64,000 bases of DNA from Anomaloglossus baeobatrachus. Its lineage: Eukaryota; Chordata; Amphibia; Anura; Aromobatidae. A program made the position numbers and the translations under genes. Shown piece by piece: positions 1-11,992 of the stretch (positions are counted from its first letter, which is position 1; every line of letters begins with the position of its first letter). The notes below the pieces were generated by a model. That model worked only from the letters and a program-made list of their open reading frames with translations, was not told the DNA's origin and ran no database searches. The stretch covers positions 203,667,692 through 203,731,691 of the forward strand of contig NC_134360.1 in assembly GCF_048569485.1 (NCBI RefSeq), written 5' to 3'.

Positions 1-1690
1 AATAACTATGGACCTTCCCACCCTGAGAATACCAGACCACAGCTGTCTGCTTTACCTTGGCTGGTGATCCAATTTGGGGGGGACCCTACTTTTTTTTTTG
101 TAATTATTAATATTTATAAAATAATTATAAAAAAGAGCCTGGGGTGACCTCCACATTGGATCCCCAACCACGGTAAAGCTGCCAGCTGTGGTTTTCAGGA
201 TACAGCCGTGTGCTTTACCCTAGCTGGCTATCAAAAATGGGGGGACCCAACGTCATTTTTTTTAACTATTTTTTAAATAAAAATTAATCCAAGAAACTAA
301 AGAGAAAATTCAGCTCACAGAGTTGCTGTGATCCGCTGTATGTCCAAGGCTGCGCACGGAGGGCTAGGCTGCCATAGAAGAATCAGAAAAAGGGAATTTC
401 CAGCGCGGTCCAGAATATCTTGTTAAAATTCATTTTTATTTATAAATCCTTAAAATAGGAATTTACAGGCGGTCAGCAGGATATTGCATAGATGTTATTC
501 AGACCCCACAAAGCTACGCGTTTCGACGTGAGTCTTAATCATGCTCTGAGCATGATTAAGACTCAAAAAAAATTAATGGGCTTCCCTGTATTTTGATTGC
601 CACCTAAGGTAACGCCAGGCAGATGGGGGTGGCAACCCGTAGCTGTCTGCTTTATCTGCACTGAGAATCAAAAATAACGCGGAGCGCTACATCTTTTTTT
701 TAAAGATTTATTTTTACAGCACTGTGATGTTAGGCAATCAAAATACAGGGAAGCCCATTTTTTTTAGTTATTTAAATAAATAATTAAAAAAAATATATAT
801 GGGCTCCCGCTGCATTTTTTTGTATTGCTAGCTAAGGGTAATCCAAGCAGCTACTGGCTGCTAACCCCCACTGCTTGGTGTTACCTTCACTGGCAATGGA
901 AAATCCAGGGAAGCATTTTTTATTTTTTTTGCCAAAAAACTACAAAAATAATGACGTGTGCTTCGCCATATTCTTGTATGCTAGCCAGGTACAGCAGGCA
1001 GGTACAGCTGTCCCCAATCCCCACCTGCCTATTTGTACCCGGCTGGGAACTAAAAATATAGGGAAGCCCTTTTTTTACTTAATTCATGAATTTTATGAAA
1101 TAATTAAAAAAAAAAAAAATGACGTAGGCTTCGGCCCATTTTTGTGTCCAGCCGGGTACAACTAGGCAGCTGGGGATTGGATCCGCAGCACAGGTTAGCC
1201 CGAGGTTTCTGGGCGCCTCCGTTGCGAATTGCAGTCCGCAGCCGCCCCAGAAAATGGTGCTTTCATAGAAGCGCCATCATCTGGCGCTGTATCTAACTCT
1301 TCCAACAGCCCTGGAGCCGGATGGCTTGTTGGGTAATAATGAGTTAATACTAGCTTTGTTTTACTAGCTAGTATTAAGTCAGAGATTCTTAATGTCAGGC
1401 ACGTTTGACCCGGCCATTAAGAATCTCCAATAAAGGGTTAAAAAAAAACACCACACAGAGAAAAAATACTTTAATAGAAATAAATACACAGACACACTTA
1501 GAGACTCCATCTTTATTACCCCCTCTCAGCCCTCCACGATCCATGCTCTTTTGTCTTCTTTCTCCTTCAACACATGCAGCTCTGTTTGCTCCATCAGACA
1601 GCGCTGCATAGGAGAAAGGACGCTGTGCTCCGTGCAGAAATCACTGTGTGAAAGTGACCACAGGCTCCCGGCTGTAAGCGGTGGCACGGG
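1..1690. other. Repeat debris without a gene
   Basis: Short segments such as CAGCTGTCTGCTTTACC recur several times in both orientations, separated by AT-rich linkers. They also recur near 34740-34900. No exon or RNA gene was recognised. Confidence 0.5.
425..570 (-). repeat. Fragment of the hammerhead-type repeat
   Basis: On the minus strand GATTAAGACTCACGTCGAAA and CGCGTAGC match the unit of the 45531 palindrome. A short palindrome at 523-566 mirrors its junction. Confidence 0.4.
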
Positions 1691-2283
1691 TTGCCATAGC
1701 AACGCTGCTCCGATCATGTGATTCCGGTGCCGCTGCGTGCTGGTAGCGGGACGTCCCCGTCACCGCTACCAAGCGCGTTGCTTTGGCAACGGTGATCTCC
1801 GTTAATGACCGGCTGTGTCAGCCAGTCAGGAGCCGGCTTCTGCGGACGCTGGTAACTATGGTATACATCGGGTAACCAAGAAGGCCTTTCCTTGGTTACC
1901 CAATGTTTACCTTCGTTACCAGCGTCCGCCGCTCTCACGCTGTCAGTGCCGGCTCCCTGCTCCCTGCACACATAGCATGACTACACGTCGGGTAAAATTA
2001 ACCCGATGTGTACTCTGGATAGGAGTGCAGGGAGCCAACGCTAAGCGGTGTGCACTGGTAACCAAGGTAAATATCGGGTTGGTTACCCGATATTTACCTT
2101 AGTTACCAAGTGCAGCATCGCTTCCACGCGTGCTGCTGGCTAGGGGCTGGTCACTGGTTCCTGGTGAGATCTGCCTGTTTGACAGCTCACCAGCAACCCG
2201 TGTAGCGACGCTCCAGCGATCCCTGCAAGGTCAGGTTTCTGGTGGGATCTCTGGAGCGTCGCTTAATGTGACGGTATCTTAAG
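1690..2283. mobile_element. Partial MITE related to 36714-37446
   Basis: It shares the CGTTACCAGCGTCCG and ACATCGGGTAA blocks with the 36714 element. It ends with GGAGCGTCGCTTAATGTGACGG. The left terminus is not clear. Confidence 0.45.
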
Positions 2284-2367
2284 GTAACGGGGAAGCAGTG
2301 CGGGGAGTCGACCGTGTGCTAGAGCATGTCGCCGGTACACAGCAATACACAAACGTGCACCGTGTAA

Positions 2368-2910
2368 GGCCCCCTTCACATGTCCGTGATACACGTGCGT
2401 GTTTGGTCCATTTCCGTATATACCGGAGACACGGCCAAACGTGCACCAATGTTATTTAATGTTTGAGGACACGTGCGTTTTTCATTAAGGTCCGTGGGTC
2501 TGTGTGCGTGCTACGTTTGTGTCTCTGTTTTGCACGGGTGCATGTCCGTTTTCAGCACGCAACACACAGCACGGACCCAATGAAAGTCAATGGTCTGTGC
2601 GCACGTCCGAGTGAAACGGACGCATCTCTGTTTGCTCCCTGTACGTTTTGTGCTTTTTTCATGTGATGTCGGTCTTTTTTCTTTTTCTGTTTCGTTCTCT
2701 CCCTCAGTCCGTCGGTCGGTCGGTCTCTCTCTATGTCTGTTGGTCGGTCTCTCTGTCTTATCTGTCCCTCTCGCTGTCTGTCGGTCAGTTCCCCCCCTCT
2801 CTCATACTTACCGTTCCCCGATCACCGGACGGACACAAAAACGGAAAACGGACCCGAACAACGGACATAACACACGTGCGTGTTTTTTTCACGGACGTGT
2901 GAAGGGGGCC
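2368..2910. mobile_element. Harbinger MITE related to the two-gene element at 57051
   Basis: The termini are GGCCCCCTTCACA and TGTGAAGGGGGCC, flanked by TAA on both sides. Internal blocks such as CGGAGACACG, CATGTCCGTTTT and CACGGACCC followed by AAAGTCAATGG recur in the same order within the terminal regions of the 57051-63925 element. It looks like a non-autonomous derivative of that lineage. Confidence 0.75.
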
Positions 2911-3439
2911 TAACAGAGAAATACAATGACAGGACCTAGCATGACGCGTCATAGTCATGTGACCAGTCTGTAGCCAATGAGATAATAGACACGTGACTGG
3001 TCACATGGCTATTTTGACGTTACGATAGGTCCTGCATCACTGCTGGTGTTCCCGGAGGAGGCAGCGATTACCGATGGAAAAGCTGCGGGAGACAGAGTGC
3101 AGGACGCATCCTGGGGACAGGTAAGTGTTATGGCAATGTTTATTAACTGTACGTGTACATTTACAGTATAATGCGTTTTTATGTGTTTGTGATTGCCTCC
3201 CATTGTTTCCTATGGGGTTCGAGTGGTTAGCCGAACCGAACTCGAACCAGACCTCGGTTCGGCTCATCTCTATTACTGACACTCCTGAATAGAGATGAGC
3301 GGTGTTCGAATCGAACCGTTCCTCAATTTCAAATTCAAGTTGTTTTGGGCGATGTTCGAGTCGGTCGACGAACTCGAACGATTTGCTTCACGTTCGACAC
3401 TTCGAGTTAACGTTCGATAATGGTTCGGTCACCAAAAGC

Positions 3440-4310
3440 GTGACTTTTCACAATAAGGCTATGTGCGCACGTTACATATTTGCATGCGTCCTGCGTCCCC
3501 AGCACAATCCCTCTCTCTTTCCTACTCACCGATCAGCTGCAAGGCTGTCACAAAGCTTCGGCGGCTTTTGCTGTTTTGAAAATGGCTGCTCATTATTCAA
3601 TCTTGTATTCCCTGCTTTCCTCGCCCACCGGCGCCCATGATTGGTTGCAGTCAGACACGCCCCCACGCTGAGTGACAGCTGTCTCACTGCAACCAATCAC
3701 AGCCACCGGTGGGCGGGTCTATATCGTGCAGTAAAATAAATAAATAAATAATTAAAAAAAATTTGCGGTCCCCCCCCAATTTTGATACCAGCGAAGATAA
3801 AGCCACACGGCTCGATGCTGGTATTGTCAGGATGGGGAGCGCCATCTTATGGGGAGCCCACCACCCTAACAATATCAGCCAGTAGCCGCCTGGAATTGCC
3901 GCATCCATTAGATTCAACAGTCCCGAGACTCTACCCAGCTCATCCCGAATTACCCTGGTGCGGTAGCAATCGGGGTAATAAGGAGTTAAATGGCAGCCCA
4001 TAGCTGCCACTAAGTCCTAGGTTAATCATGGCAGGCGACTCCCTGGTATACCTTCCATGATTAACCTGTAAGTGAAAGTAAATAAACACACACAATGAAA
4101 AATCCTTTATTTGGAATAATAGACAAAAAAAAACCCTCATGTACCACTTTATTAATCCCCAAACACCCATCCAGGTCCGAAGTAATCCACATGACGCTTT
4201 CAGCGCTGCTACATGAAGCTGACAGGGAGCGCCGTAGAACACGACTGCTCTGTGTCAGCTCCACACAGCAGCTGAAGTGAGCCGCGCTGTCACCGGAGAC
4301 TTCACTCAGG
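3440..4310. repeat. Composite interspersed repeat segment
   Basis: GGCTATGTGCGCACGTT starts a repeat region. The TGCCGCATCCATTAGA and CCCTGGTGCGGTAGCAATCGG segments recur at 34990-35080. A TATTTGGAATAA, CCACTTTATTAATCCCC block recurs near 10200-10270 and, inverted, 10580-10640. No gene is seen. Confidence 0.4.
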
Positions 4311-4314
4311 TAGT

Positions 4315-4645
4315 GCTGGTGTGTGCGAGGATGATGGAGGCCAGTGTGTGCAGGGATGATGGGGGTCGGTGTGTGCGGGGATGATGGAGGCCGGTGTGTG
4401 CGGGGATGACGGGGGCGTTGTGTGTGGGGATGATGGAGGCCGGTGTGTGCGGGGATGATGGGGTCTGGTTTGCGCGCGGATGATGGAGGCCGGTGTGTGC
4501 GGGGATGACGGGGGCCGGTGTGTGCGGGAATAATGGGAGTCGGTGTGTGCGGGGATGATGGAGGCCGGTGTGTGCGGGGATCATGGGGGCCAGTGTGTGT
4601 GGGTATGACGGGGCCAGTGTGTGCGGGGATGATGGAGGCCGGTAA
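4315..4645 (+). repeat. Minisatellite, unit about 24-26 bp
   Basis: About thirteen copies of a unit like GGTGTGTGCGGGGATGATGG lie head to tail. The Pro/His/Thr-rich frames on the minus strand merely translate the repeat. Confidence 0.85.
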
Positions 4646-5051
4646 CTGCAGTGACGGCACCGCGGATCGCAGCTCACTTCAGTCACTCAGGGGATTTGCG
4701 GTCACCGGTGACCGCAAATCAGGCTGCGACACATACAGAGCCGCAGGATGACAATGAAGTCGGGTGAAGTTCATCCGAGTTCATTCTCATCGCGCGACTG
4801 CAAAGCAAACATCCAGGGCGCATACATTCTGCATCAATTCTGCAGTCCCAATACATTCACATGTGCTGCCAAATCGCTGCAGAATTATATGCATGAACAC
4901 TAAACAATGTGCGCAATGTTAATAATATCCAAATTCAGTGTATAGTGTGCGGGGGGGCGGGGGTTCCGGCAATAATGGCGATCTCCATTTTTTTTTCCTA
5001 ACCGTGCGTACAGTGGGGCAGTGCAGGCTGTCAGCCAATCACACACACACA

Positions 5052-6308
5052 TGTGACGCCCTGGGCAAGCCAGGGGTCACAGGTCATTACACCACCACAC
5101 CCTACACCCCAGTTAGGAACATCTAAGCTAACCCAAAATCCTTGTTGCCTTCCTCCAGGGGCTGATGTTCACACCAGGGGGTGGGCCAGGCGGTTGGCTC
5201 CGCCCACCGAGGAGTACACAGCCCTGGAGGCGGGAAGAACCAGGCAGTTCAGTGAGGGAAGTGAAAGTGAGAGGAAGCAAGATGAGTCTAGGAGGAGGAA
5301 GTGAGAGGAGTAAACAGTAAGAGTTGAGTAAGGGAAGTGGAAGTGAAGGAGTGGAGAAACAGAAGGAAAGAGTAAAAGTGACAGTAAGAAAGCCTGAAGT
5401 TGGTCCGTGGCTGTGTGCCTGGACAGAGTCAGCAAGGTCAGCAGACGGTGGTGACAGTCTGGAGAGGGACTGCTCGGAGGTTGCTGGAAGGACCGCGGAT
5501 GGGTAGTGGCCCGGCGGTCTGGAGCAGTATACAAAGGACAGTCAGCACCAGGGCAGGGGCCTCTCGGATCCCGGCAAGGCTAGGAGTCGCCGTAAATTTG
5601 CCAAATCCGTCAGTGAAGGGGACGTCTGTCTCCAAACAACCAAGTCCCGACTGAAGGCAACAGTCCAACCATTGAGGAGAGACACCGCCACAGCCAAGGC
5701 ACCAGTTTCTCAGGGCCAGCGCCTGCGGGCAAAGTAGGGCTCCTCCGGCCCATATCCAAGCCGGGGATCGGGTTACCGGTGGGAACCCATCAAAACCAAT
5801 ATCAACTTAGGTGCAGGACAGAGGGACCGTCACCGTCACCTACTGGGGAAAGCAAGTGCAGCCGTCCGTGGGAACCGTCTTCCCAGCCGAGTGTTTTACC
5901 GAAAACTGTGTCAACGTCTCAGGCTGAGTGAGTACCACAGTGCCGCAAGGCACAGCGCTGCCCCCGCGTCCCTGCGCCCACCAGGCCCTGCATCTCCCGT
6001 TCCCTCGCTGGGCCCCGGGATCACCAACCCCTACCCACGGAGGGGCAACATAACAACTGGCTGCTCCGTATCATCCTTCCCGGGATCCCCATACAGAGCA
6101 GCGGTGGTGCAATCACCACAACCGTGGGTGGCGTCACGGACAATAGACAATCCCCACACCCCAACAACCCCTTTCACTCACGGGCGAGGAGTGCCGCTCG
6201 AGAACCCCCGGGATCCGGCCCACCGCTCGAGCCACCACTGAGCAGCAGCAGCCGGACCCGAGCAGAGGGGTGAGCGCGGTGCCGTCACCCTCCTCCCCGC
6301 CCGCGACA
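5052..6308 (+). repeat. 5' LTR of the young LTR element
   Basis: It has TG...CA ends and the same length as the 3' LTR. It contains the CCCTACCCACGGAGGGG and GGTGGCGTCACGGACA blocks shared with the other LTRs in this window. Confidence 0.85.
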
Positions 6309-6713
6309 ACTTGGCGTCACGAACAGGATCTTACCGCTCTGCCGTTGGGTAGAGGTGCGCCTTGTGACCGCCGGAGGTATCCGGCTGAAAATTTCCAGAA
6401 GTCGCCATCTTTGGCGCGAAAAGTTCCCGCTCGAGCGTCTTCTCGAGTAGCAGAGGCGCGAAGGCCAAAACTCCGCCCCAATAAAGGAGGGGCCGGAAAG
6501 AAGCTAAGGGGGACCCGATGGCGGCTGGACGCATGTGAGGTGGCTATAAAAGCAGGGACGCCAGGACCCTGTGGCCATCTTGTTGTCAGTTCCTGGAAAG
6601 CACGACTGCTGAGATGTCCGCTCCAACAAACGGCAGCGAGATCCCTGTGCCCGGCACAGCGGCGTGGATAGAGAAACCGGACTACCCCGCTGAGTCAGCG
6701 TCTGCAGGCCCGG

Positions 6714-7691
6714 ATGCAGCTCCTCCTGGAGGAGTGGGAGGCCGACATGGCGGACGTGGTGGCTGCTATGCGGAGATGCGAGATGGAGGAAGATTTGGAG
6801 GAGCGGGTAAGAGACCCACGTCCCTGTATTCCAGAGGGATCGGCCATCGCGGCTCAGGGGCCCGGCCTACACCCGCTCACCCTGCTGCCTCCCCCGCTAC
6901 CCGCGTCAGTTGCTGCCGCCCCGCCACTAGGCCCGCTACCTGTCCAACCGGTAGCGGTACCCTGCCCGTCCGCCCAAGCGGACCGACCGGCTGCAGGCGT
7001 CTGGGGCAGCCCTGCACTGCTTCCCCAGAAGCCCCTGGAGCCGAGCCCCCTTGATGAAGATGTGTTGGAGGCTCCGGCGGTGATTGTGCCAGACCCCGAG
7101 CCCGGGGCCGTGGCCTGGATGAAAGGCTGGGTGATTCAATTCCACCAACGTCAACAGAATCAGATCTTCAGGATGGTGGAGCAGTGGACCAACGAGGTGG
7201 AGATGCTGATTGCAACTGCCCTGGTGTACGGAAGGGGAACAGATGTAGCAGAACCTACTGGTGACCCACGTCCCTATGTTCTGTCAGGACCGGCCGCTGC
7301 GGCTGAGGGGCCCGGCCCAGTGTCAACCTATGCATCCTCCTTGCCGTTACTCCTGGGGCGCCTCAGTGTAAACTCGCCTGATCTGCTGCCCCGTGCTGTT
7401 ACAGAGGGATCTGATGCGCTGGGTGTTGGAGGCCAGGAGACTGCGGCAGCTGGCGGCAACCCGCCTGACGCAGAAACAAGAGATGACGACTCCTACCCCA
7501 GCCTCGGGTCCGCTGTTGAGTTTGAAGAGTCAAGTGAGCGTTCCCGCTATGTAGGAGACCCCGTGGTTGTCCATACCCCGCGTACCGGTGGAAATGGGTA
7601 CCGGGTGCCCCTGTCACCGCAGGCATGTCAGTGCATGTTTGATGTGCTGGTGGCAGAGGATGGGTCCGCCTCAGCAGAAGAGTATGAGTAA
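6714..7691 (+). CDS. Gag-like reading frame of the young LTR element
   Basis: A 325-codon frame opens MQLLLEEWEADMADVV and is rich in Pro, Ala and acidic residues. The N-terminal part is helical and charged, and the rest is low complexity. No protease, reverse transcriptase or integrase motif follows. Position between primer site and purine tract supports a gag-type structural protein, but similarity to a named family is not visible. Confidence 0.45.
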   Translation: MQLLLEEWEADMADVVAAMRRCEMEEDLEERVRDPRPCIPEGSAIAAQGPGLHPLTLLPPPLPASVAAAPPLGPLPVQPVAVPCPSAQADRPAAGVWGSPALLPQKPLEPSPLDEDVLEAPAVIVPDPEPGAVAWMKGWVIQFHQRQQNQIFRMVEQWTNEVEMLIATALVYGRGTDVAEPTGDPRPYVLSGPAAAAEGPGPVSTYASSLPLLLGRLSVNSPDLLPRAVTEGSDALGVGGQETAAAGGNPPDAETRDDDSYPSLGSAVEFEESSERSRYVGDPVVVHTPRTGGNGYRVPLSPQACQCMFDVLVAEDGSASAEEYE

Positions 7692-8346
7692 GGGCAGCGG
7701 ATGCCCGCTGCAGCAGTCCCCGTTGGGACCACCAGAGTGTTGTTGAAAAAGTTTAAAAAGTTTGAAAGTTTACAGAGAATGATAAAAAAATGATGATTAC
7801 CATGTATTTAACCTGATTCTCAGTGATTGAACCGGCCGGAGCCGGCACCGTTGTCCCTGTGGGGACCGTTTAAAAGTTTAGCATGGGAACTATCCATGGA
7901 CAAGCCCGTGAACTTGCAGGACAACCACAAACGTTAGTGGCATGTAAATAAGTTGGTTTACCGTACCGTTTCCACAGTGCCGCCTCCGGAGAGGCAGGTT
8001 GGAGGAAGGGCCCTCAGCAGAGCAGGCTGGAGCCCAGCCACCACAGGAACCGGTGGCTACCCTCTGGAGGGGAAGGACAGATCCCGCTCGGGTGACTTGT
8101 GCTGGACTTGGGTAAAGGGGTGCTGCCTGGGTTTTAGGGGCAGCATCAGGGCCAGGTTGCTTGGGTGGGAGAGAGCGGAAACCGTACCCGTAAAACCGTT
8201 TAGTAACGTTTAAGAAGTGAACCTCCCGCTGTGGGATGATGCCATAATTTATATTTATGTTACCGTTTATTTTATATATTTACAGAAAAATAAAACCGGT
8301 GTTGGACGGGCAGCCCGCGGACGGTCTGCATTTTGCTAAGGGGGAA

Positions 8347-9603
8347 TGTGACGCCCTGGGCAAGCCAGGGGTCACAGGTCATTACACCACCACACCCTAC
8401 ACCCCAGTTAGGAACATCTAAGCTAACCCAAAATCCTTGTTGCCTTCCTCCAGGGGCTGATGTTCACACCAGGGGGTGGGCCAGGTGGTTGGCTCCGCCC
8501 ACCGAGGAGTACACAGCCCCGGAGGCGGGAAGAACCAGGCAGTTCAGTGAGGGAAGTGAAAGTGAGAGGAAGCAAGATGAGTCTAGGAGGAGGAAGTGAG
8601 AGGAGTAAACAGTAAGAGTTGAGTAAGGGAAGTGGAAGTGAAGGAGTGGAGAAACAGAAGGAAAGAGTAAAAGTGACAGTAAGAAAGCCTGAAGTTGGTC
8701 CGTGGCTGTGTGCCTGGACAGAGTCAGCAAGGTCAGCAGACGGTGGTGACAGTCTGGAGAGGGACTGCTCGGAGGTTGCTGGAAGGACCGCGGACGGGTA
8801 GTGGCCCGGCGGTCTGGAGCAGTACACAAAGGACAGTCAGCACCAGGGCAGGGGCCTCTCGGATCCCGGCAAGGCTAGGAGTCGCCGTAAATTTGCCAAA
8901 TCCGTCAGTGAAGGGGACGTCTGTCTCCAAACAACCAAGTCCCGACTGAAGGCAACAGTCCAACCATTGAGGAGAGACACCGCCACCGCCAAGGCACCAG
9001 TTTCTCAGGGCCAGCGCCTGCGGGCAAAGTAGGGCTCCTCCGGCCCATATCCAAGCCGGGGAGCGGGTTACCGGTGGGAACCCATCGAAACCAATATCAA
9101 CTTAGGTGCAGGACAGAGGGACCGTCACCGTCACCTACTGGGGAAAGCAAGTGCAGCCGTCCGTGGGAACCGTCTTCCCAGCCGAGTGTTTTACCGAAAA
9201 CTGTGTCAACGTCTCAGGCTGAGTGAGTACCACAGTGCCGCAAGGCACAGCGCTGCCCCCGCGTCCCTGCGCCCACCAGGCCCTGCATCTCCCGTTCCCT
9301 CGCTGGGCCCCGGGATCACCAACCCCTACCCACGGAGGGGCAACATAACAACTGGCTGCTCCATATCATCCTTCCCGGGATCCCCATACAGAGCAGCGGT
9401 GGTGCAATCACCACAACCGTGGGTGGCGTCACGGACAATAGACAATCCCCACACCCCAACAACTCCTTTCACTCACGGGCGAGGAGTGCCGCTCGAGAAC
9501 CCCCGGGATCCGCCCCACCGCTCGAGCCACCACTGAGCAGCAGCAGCCGGACCCGAGCAGAGGGGTGAGCGCGGTGCCGTCACCCTCCTCCCCGCCCGCG
9601 ACA
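8347..9603 (+). repeat. 3' LTR of the young LTR element
   Basis: It follows the AAGGGGGAA purine tract and runs to CGCGACA at the edge of a CA microsatellite. It is nearly identical to the 5' LTR. Confidence 0.85.
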
Positions 9604-9630
9604 CACACACACACACACACACACACACAG
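9601..9630 (+). repeat. CA microsatellite at the edge of the LTR element
   Basis: About 14 CA units directly follow the 3' LTR. A shorter CA run precedes the 5' LTR. Confidence 0.9.
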
Positions 9631-9959
9631 CAAAGTGCAGTTTTTGCACACAAGCAAGGTCATGTGTCATTAGCTGTGTATGTCCCATGTCCTTGCTCTA
9701 TAAGGACTTCTGACTAGTTTCACTTTTGGACACCGTAGAAGGAGTTTTCTCTGTGTATACGTACTTCATAGTAGAACTGGCTCATCTGGATCGATCCGTG
9801 CACCTCCTGATTTGTCCTGTGGCTTCTACGCTGGAAAGCTGAATCTTTTTTTTGTGTTTTCTATGTGTTTGTATGTGTTTATGTTTGCCTGCCATTGTTT
9901 TCAATAGGGTTCGATGAACCGAACCGAACTCGAACACTAGGGGGGTGGCTCATCTTTAC

Positions 9960-10183
9960 TCCTGTCCTCCCCTCACCAACCCCCCCAAGTGGGTGACCCT
10001 ACTCCACTCAGGCCGTCCACTGGTGTGTCTGGTGGGTGTGGTGCAGAGTGTTCCCAGAATTTTGATTGGCTGATGTTGGCAACACCATTAGTTGGGGATC
10101 CGTAACCAAGGAGGAGGTGGATATTGCACAGAAGGGCAGATTGCACAATACCCTGTGACGACCTGATAGGCCAGGGCGTCACA
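9960..10183 (-). mobile_element. LTR fragment, reverse orientation
   Basis: The plus strand ends GGCCAGGGCGTCACA, the complement of the TGTGACGCCCTGG start of this LTR family. Only the first 220 bp or so can be followed. Confidence 0.5.
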
Positions 10184-11015
10184 CAAACACCAAGAAAAAT
10201 CCTTTGTTTGGAATAAAATAAAAAAAAAACCTCTTTCACCACTTTGCTAACCCCAAAACAATCCTGCAGGTCTGATGTAATCCATGTGAGGTCCCATAAT
10301 GATTTAGCTCTGCTGCATTACTGAAGGCACAGCGCGCGATCATGGAACGTGACCGAACACTGTAACTGCAGGCAGAGACAGAGCTGTGATAAGTGATTAT
10401 GTCACTTAGGTGATTTGCGGTTACAGTGGGAGGTTCTCACCTGTGACTGCAAATAACAGTCTCTGTCTGTGGTCACAGCGGGCAGTCATGCTCTATGGCC
10501 AATCGCTGTGACTGTGTGACTGAGATGTAGCAGAGCTTAATCGTCGTGGGACATCTCGTGGATTACGTCAGACCTAAGTGTTTGGGGGGGTTAATAAAGT
10601 GGTGAAAGAGGGTGTTTTTCTGTATTTTATTCCACATAAATAAATTTTTCGGTGTTTGTTTTTATTTATTTTCATTTATAGATTAGTGATGGTGGTATCT
10701 CATAGACACCTGCCATTACTAAACTAGGACTTAGTAACTGCGTAGGCTGCCATGAACTTCCTATTACCCTGATTGCCACTGCTCCAGGGCAGTCGCAAAA
10801 ACCAGGGTAAAGTGTCGGGCATGTCGGATCAATCCTGGATGGCTGCAGGTTGCTATTTTCAGGCTGGTGGGGGCAATAAGCATGGCCCTTCCCCCAGCCT
10901 GAGACTAACAGTCCCCAGCTATTGGGCTTTATTTTGGCTAAACTTGGCTTGGAGTATCAAAATTGGGGGGGCGCATGCTGGTTTTTAAAATTATTTATTA
11001 AAATAATTACTATAA

Positions 11016-11375
11016 GGCTATGTGTCCACGGTAGAATGTACCTGCGGATTTTTCTGCATGAAAATCCGCGACTTTCGCGGCAAATCCACACCTTTTTTTT
11101 GCCGCGGATTTACCGCGGATTTTGGTGCGGATTTTTTTTTTCCCAATTCTAAAGCCAAAATCCGCACCAAAATCCGCAACAATAATTGACATGCTGCAGA
11201 TTTTTCCGGATCAAAATCCGTGGCAAATCCGCCGCGGAAAAATCCGCAGCATGGACACAGCATTTCCAAAATGCCATAGAAATGGCTGGGAAGTGCCGCT
11301 GCTGCAGATTTTCGGAAAATCCGCGGCAAATCCGCGGCAAAATCCGCGCAAAATCCGCAGTGTGGGCACATAGCC
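11016..11375. mobile_element. Harbinger-type MITE (AAATCCGC-rich), TAA duplication
   Basis: The element begins GGCTATGTGTCCACG and ends TGTGGGCACATAGCC, with TAA on both sides. The interior is an almost complete inverted repeat rich in AAATCCGCGGC blocks. A sister copy lies at 26424-26798. Confidence 0.82.
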
Positions 11376-11474
11376 TAAAAAAAGCCACATGCGGTTCCTC
11401 TTATTTTGATACAGAGCCAAGATAAGTGCAAGGCTGGGGGCTGCAGCCTTTAGAAATATGCATTATCAGTGCCG

Positions 11475-11992
11475 CTAGAAATAAAGATAGCGCTATGAGA
11501 AGCACCCGTGGCACAATTTAATTATAGTGTAATGAAAACTTCTCACCTGATTAGGTTGTGCGCCCTCGCACAACCTCGGTGATGATCATGTAAATCCTCT
11601 GGAGGATAAGGGGTTGTCTCGGCTGGTGTTATCCGATGTTAGGCTGAGTATCCTGGGGAGATGATTGCTCCTGGTTCCTAGGTTCACCGACTCATGAGAT
11701 CCTGGAACTGATTGCGGCCGTTTGTCTTCCCTCAAGGTATTTGGAATGATTAGATCTTTTACTATCAGCAGCTTTAGAACCGGAATCCCATAAGGGAGTG
11801 AAAGTATATGGAGAATAGATAAAGCCGGTACCTGAGGAAAGCAGTATAATCCTGCTGAAACGCGTAGTGTTAACAAGAGCTTTATTTTATCTGACTTAGA
11901 CTGTCACAAATAAAGCATAATTTATTCACAAAGATAACCTGAGTTAATAGATCTATTACTAGCGCTAAAAAAGACCGGCTTTATCTATTCTC
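11475..11992 (+). mobile_element. Hammerhead-bearing retroelement with 14-bp target duplication
   Basis: The 518-bp segment is flanked on both sides by CATTATCAGTGCCG (11461-11474 and 11993-12006), a perfect 14-bp duplication as left by retroelement insertion. At 11832-11861 it holds CTGAGGA, a hairpin AGCAG/CTGCT, and GAAAC, the conserved hammerhead ribozyme core. GGAGAATAGATAAAGCCGG at 11808 pairs with its complement at the 3' end, enclosing the ribozyme in a large hairpin. Hammerheads of this sort are known from Penelope-like elements and retrozymes in animals, including amphibians. No protein frame is visible. Confidence 0.65.
11832..11861 (+). ncRNA. Hammerhead ribozyme core-like motif
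   Basis: CTGAGGA fits CUGANGA, followed by a 5-bp hairpin and GAAAC. Stems I and III and the cleavage site are not obvious by eye, so activity is unproven. Confidence 0.5.

Larger units (their letters stand above)
5052..9603 (+). mobile_element. Young non-autonomous LTR retrotransposon
   Basis: Two direct LTRs of 1257 bp (5052-6308 and 8347-9603) start TGTGACGCCC and end CGCGACA. By eye they differ at about ten sites, under 1 percent, so insertion is recent. A primer-site-like TGGCGTCACGAACAGGAT follows the first LTR and a purine tract AAGGGGGAA precedes the second. The 2-kb interior has one gag-like frame (about 6714-7691) and no recognisable pol. The element sits in a CA repeat, which supplies the flanking duplication. 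The LTR structure looks whole; mobility would depend on proteins from elsewhere. Confidence 0.85.

Noticed and set aside
4061-4686. Long Pro/His/Thr-rich open frames on the minus strand
   Set aside because: They translate a minisatellite with a unit near 24 bp; no gene structure.
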